Origin: Protostelium mycophagum
Taxonomy: Eukaryota > Evosea > Variosea > Protosteliida > Protosteliaceae
Assembly: GCA_002081555.1 (NCBI GenBank)
Contig: MZNV01002919.1
Coordinates: 1-44,022 of the forward strand
DNA: 44,022 nucleotides
Reading direction: 5' to 3'
Under the pieces are notes generated by a model. It was given only the letters and a program-made list of their open reading frames with translations. It did not search any database and had not been told where the DNA came from. The number at the start of each line of letters is the position of its first letter. Position 1 is the stretch's first letter. Made by a program: the position numbers and the translations under genes. Below, one piece after another: positions 41,201 to 44,022 of this stretch.

Positions 41201-43281
41201 TCCCAGAAATCATACACATGAAATACGATGCTGACACAACCCACATCCATAAAAGCAGTGGAGTGCGGGTGCGGTTATTACCGCGTTCTCGACTCGGTAA
41301 CCAAACGCCAAAACTCCTACCATCGGAGAAACGCGGTTATTACCGCCCCCGCACTCGGCTTTTTCCCGCGCTTTGACGACAAGATTGACTCACATCTCCA
41401 TAGCCAAAGGTGACCCCTGTTCCAGAAACAAAAACGGTGTGTAGCTGGCTGGAAGAGATCTTTCTGATCGTGATATTACCTAAGGATTCCATAGGCTGTG
41501 GACGAGTTATGCTGATGAGGTTGCAGCTGTCACCTCCCCCCGACCCCCACCGGAAGGCGCAGGAGGCTGTGACACGTCATCAACTATATTTCATGATATG
41601 ATTAATGACATCCATAAGTCAAGTCATTTCATCCGGCAGAAAATGCAGACAAAATGTTTAAGAGGCTAAACCCTAAACCCTCACATGTTTCGAGACATTC
41701 TACATTCTCTCGCGTGACAGTGACTCCCCCTGATTTGATGACTAACTGGTATTCTCCCCCCTACAGTTCATCACTATCTCGTCTACAACGAGATGCTATT
41801 TTTAGCTCACCTGGGATACATTGAAATGGATCGTGTGTTTGCCCTCTCCCGTATAAGTCACCTGATTTATTTATAAATTTTTATTGAAATAAAATTACGC
41901 ACCTTGCATTCCAATGTGAGAGGATCTGGCTTAGTCCGGACCAGCACAGCGCTGTAGTCTTTTCCGCGAGTTTTCTGCGAGTTTTCAGTCACGATGTCGG
42001 GGTGGTGTTTAAAATTCAAAAATTCGAATCTGGCGGCATACCATCATTGTGCCGGAAATCGCGAAAGTCTGGAAAACGATTTGGCAGTTGTTGTGCAGAG
42101 TAATCAACTTTGTACTACCTTCTAATTTGATTGTAGTTGGGTCGTGGACGAGTCCTATACAATAAATACAATAAAATATTAAATTAAAGACTTTTAAATT
42201 TATATTATTAAATTTTAAATTTAATTGGTATTGTGGGCAGATTCCCCAGTTGACGTGAATGAACACGTTAATTACCGAGGGTTTTACCGTGGTGTGGAGA
42301 ATGGTTTATCCGTGCAATACCAATTCCTCGAATTTTGTTGGACTTTCCACAACATTACATTTCAACATTTAAAAAATATTAAACATTTCAAAGATGTAAA
42401 TATTCACGGTAGATTGACGTGAATATCACAGTACGCAACCGCAAACAATCAAGTGTAGAAATACTCACTGACAAACTTTGCGATGAATTTGCCGTTGACA
42501 ATCTTTTGTTCAGCATTAAAATACATTGTCTAGAATGTCAGTTGACATCTCAACAATCATTGGCATACTTCATTGATGTTGAGATCATGAATGTTCAAAT
42601 CGAGGTTAGTGCACATTGCCTCCAGAGCAGGTAGATCTAGAGTGAGAATGTTAAGACGAGTAAACAATTTCAAGTGGAATGCATTCAGATTCATGATGGG
42701 ATTGTCGTGCGCTTTCAATGTCTGCATGGATCAGCCATGTGATTTGAAAAGGATTAGAAGCTACTCTGAGATGGAAGAGATTGTACATCCCCTGAGGTAG
42801 TTCTTTAATGCAGTTGTTTGAGATGTCTAAATCTTGAATGTGAGTAAAATGAGAGATCTAAAGGGGTTCAGTTTTGTTCTATGATGGAAAAAAGAGTTGA
42901 TCACCTCTCGAAGGTTAACAATATTATTGCGGCACAGAATCAATCGGCTGATCTTACTGAGAAAATTTGGACCAGAACCACATTTCTGGGGCCCATCGAT
43001 GAGGAGGACACGCTTAGTACTGGCCTCTTTAGACAAGAAATGTGTGATGGACATCACACTCACATTTTCCATTTGAATAAACCCTCTTTGTTGAGAGTAC
43101 GCACTCTCTCTCCAGTTTTATCACGAATCTGATCAATTCCGTCATAGGGAAAGAATCGGGCTGTTTTGTCTAAGACCCATGATAAAGAAGGTCCGATTCT
43201 CATATCAGCCCAGTCAAGCTCGAGAGGCTGTCGAGGATGAAAATCCTCTCGGCTGATGTTCTTCCTGATGTTGTTTGACAT
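38235..43281 (-). CDS. LRR, beta-sandwich-like, RCC1 and tandem BTB protein
   Basis: The ATG at 43281 starts MSNNIRKNISREDFHPRQPL. LRRs: ISRLILCRNNIVNLREISHF, IQDLDISNNCIKELPQGMYN, LFTRLNILTLDLPALEAM. An exon ending GKFIAKFV joins in phase, across an intron carrying a foldback element, to a beta-rich region (VHDPTTIKLEGSTKLITLHN, CKVTYTGEGKHTIHFNVSQ, YQLVIKSGGVTVTREN) that resembles a filamin-type repeat. RCC1-like blades follow (LEVVCGKKSTSILVEG, KQIAGSFSHMLAVTKAGKIY, KQIAAGTYHAAALSTEGKMY, NCSYGQLGFGI). BTB 1: LFESGDFSDVVLVSSDGRKI with ARCPLLASLFF. BTB 2: GEYFRRVMNSGMRE, LLCLLEWIYTDDVSDLS and a BACK-like end, stop at 38235. Such proteins are likely Cullin-3 adaptors; human IBTK also combines RCC1 with two BTBs. 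The BTB1 junction between 39530 and 39300 has no clear acceptor and is unresolved. Confidence 0.78.
40171..40186. repeat. short interstitial telomere-type repeat
   Basis: TAAACCCTAAACCCTA, two units of CCCTAAA (TTTAGGG on the other strand), lies in a presumed intron of the LRR-RCC1-BTB gene. Confidence 0.7.
41261..41356. mobile_element. 96-bp foldback element in an intron
   Basis: GAGTGCGGGTGCGGTTATTA (continuing CCGCGTT) at the left pairs with AACGCGGTTATTACCGCCCC (continuing CGCACTC) at the right; about 24 of 27 positions are complementary. The loop is about 42 nt. It shares only the CGGTAATAA word with the other two foldbacks, so the family link is weak. It lies in an intron of the LRR-RCC1-BTB gene and has no coding capacity. 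Confidence 0.6.
41666..41681. repeat. short interstitial telomere-type repeat
   Basis: CTAAACCCTAAACCCT, two CCCTAAA units in the same orientation as the copy at 40171 and also in a presumed intron of the same gene. Confidence 0.7.
42223..42325. mobile_element. 103-bp foldback element (MITE-like) in an intron
   Basis: It has perfect 11-bp terminal inverted repeats, AATTGGTATTG and CAATACCAATT. Inside are AGATTCCCCAGTT and AACACGTTAATTACCGAG, matching the inner part of the element at 15439-15537 (AACACGTTAACTACCGAG and its TTCCCC arm). It sits in the intron that joins the LRR part to the beta-rich part of the minus-strand gene. Confidence 0.65.
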
Positions 43282-43536
43282 TATACAACCGGACTCCCCA
43301 TCATTTTGGAAACAGACGCCTTGGACTTCGCTTTGTCTGGAGTGCTTTCTCAAATTTTTCCTGACAGCTGTCACCCGGAAGGTGTCCGCTATTTCAAAAC
43401 AATTCCGTTGTCAGTTCTGAGAATCAAAAAGAATGGACATTTTTCTCCCTTCCAGAATTTTCCAGAATCTGGGCGATCTTTTGTGTTGCAACAGGCAGAA
43501 AAGTCAGAAAAGTGAATATATTGGCCATTTATTCAT
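43282..43536. other. short intergenic region
   Basis: This lies between the start of the LRR-RCC1-BTB gene and the transposase fragment and presumably includes the promoter of the former. No element was recognised. Confidence 0.4.
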
Positions 43537-44022
43537 CTACATCGAGACAAAGGTGTTCACAAACACAGCAACAATCGTCCAGATCATATGGTGTCTCTGC
43601 TTCAGTTTCTCGAGGTTTTTGAGTGGCTTCAATTGGATCTCTTGTGATACTGCCTTCCACTGCTTCATTTGTCCAAAGACACGCTCCACCATGATACGGT
43701 AGGAGGAAATCCTTTTGGAGACTGTCTCATCAATGGCGCCCACTGGACATATTGCAATACCAACGTCGTCCAGGCCACCGAGACCATTATTGCCAAAGCC
43801 AAATTCGCCACCAAAAATCGATCATAGCTTGGACTCACAATCACGGATGATGTAGTTATCATTATTGACTCCAAGGTATGACAGTGATAACCATAACACT
43901 TTCCCATCTAAAGTGACAATGGCCACAATATTCATGGATGCTTGACCTTTTTTTGGCAGAGTATGACTTTGCATTCAGGTAGACATTGGTGGATAGACCA
44001 ATTTGCTGCTCTGATCCGTCAA
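43537..44022 (-). mobile_element. partial, decayed DDE transposase (PIF/Harbinger or DDE_Tnp_4 type)
   Basis: Minus-strand C-terminal part of a transposase that runs off the right edge of the window. Recognisable pieces are SYSAKK, QASMNIVAIVTLDGKVLWLS with SYLGVNNDNYIIRDCESK, and SYRIMVERVFGQMKQWKAV, the usual ending of HARBI1-like DDE transposases (ExxFGxLKxRW). The reading frame changes at an A-run near 43950 and a stop follows the ESKL peptide near 43830, so the copy looks broken or intron-containing. No terminal inverted repeat is visible inside the window. Confidence 0.7.

Noticed and set aside
42219-42420. Boundary between a separate LRR gene and a separate RCC1-BTB gene
   Set aside because: Exon phases match across this intron and there is no clear 3' end or start codon between the parts, so one gene is preferred.

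Overview
This is nuclear DNA from a protist, most likely an amoebozoan. Genes are dense and alternate strands. They are cut by many very short introns (often about 36-60 nt) with GT..AG ends, and reading frames join cleanly across them. Several products are typical of amoebae: an SH2-domain kinase of the Dictyostelium Shk type, an EF-hand protein with a Gly-rich tail, plant-like LRR receptors with a kinase-like domain, and a GPI-type GH17 and a secreted GH16 beta-glucanase. A fungus-eating protosteloid such as Planoprotostelium would fit, but the sequence alone does not prove this.

Layout, left to right: (1) FIBP homologue, minus, 677-3391. (2) GH17 glucanase, minus, 3582-4934. (3) Unrecognised short ORF, minus, 5177-5362. 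(4) LRR receptor pseudokinase, plus, 5593-10881. (5) Coiled-coil protein starting MGNAHS, minus, 11663-13479. (6) PH-domain protein with acidic QWNA repeats, plus, 14391-16672. (7) Shk-like kinase-SH2 protein, minus, 17361-19441. (8) EF-hand protein with a long Gly/Tyr/Gln-rich tail, plus, 19831-21269. (9) tRNA-Thr(UGU), 21412-21483. (10) Very large CLU-domain, TPR-like and LRR protein, plus, 21734-29027. (11) Unrecognised possible proteasome-assembly-chaperone-like protein, minus, 29217-30101. (12) Gup1-like MBOAT acyltransferase, plus, 30184-32767. (13) RanBPM/Gid1 homologue, minus, about 32992-34966. (14) Unrecognised ORF, minus, 35120-35395. (15) EF-hand protein starting MGNDVSS, plus, 35573-36282. 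(16) GH16 glucanase, plus, 36710-38022. (17) LRR, beta-sandwich-like, RCC1 and tandem BTB protein, minus, 38235-43281. (18) Broken DDE transposase fragment running off the right edge, minus.

The genes do not form one pathway. Recurring themes are membrane signalling (LRR receptor pseudokinase, Shk-like kinase, PH protein, two EF-hand proteins, three MGN N-termini), beta-glucan breakdown (GH17, GH16), GPI or lipid remodelling (Gup1-like), and ubiquitin-linked scaffolds (RanBPM, BTB). Both GH17 and Gup1 bear on GPI-anchored surface proteins.

The most unusual signal lies across genes. A few short words recur far above chance on both strands, in exons and in introns: CGTTGTAG, the palindromes TGACGTCA and GAAATTTC, GGCGGGAAA, and CTAAAAATAG. 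Three small foldback elements and two short TTTAGGG telomere-type repeats lie in introns. All counts were made by eye and exon borders are hand-inferred.
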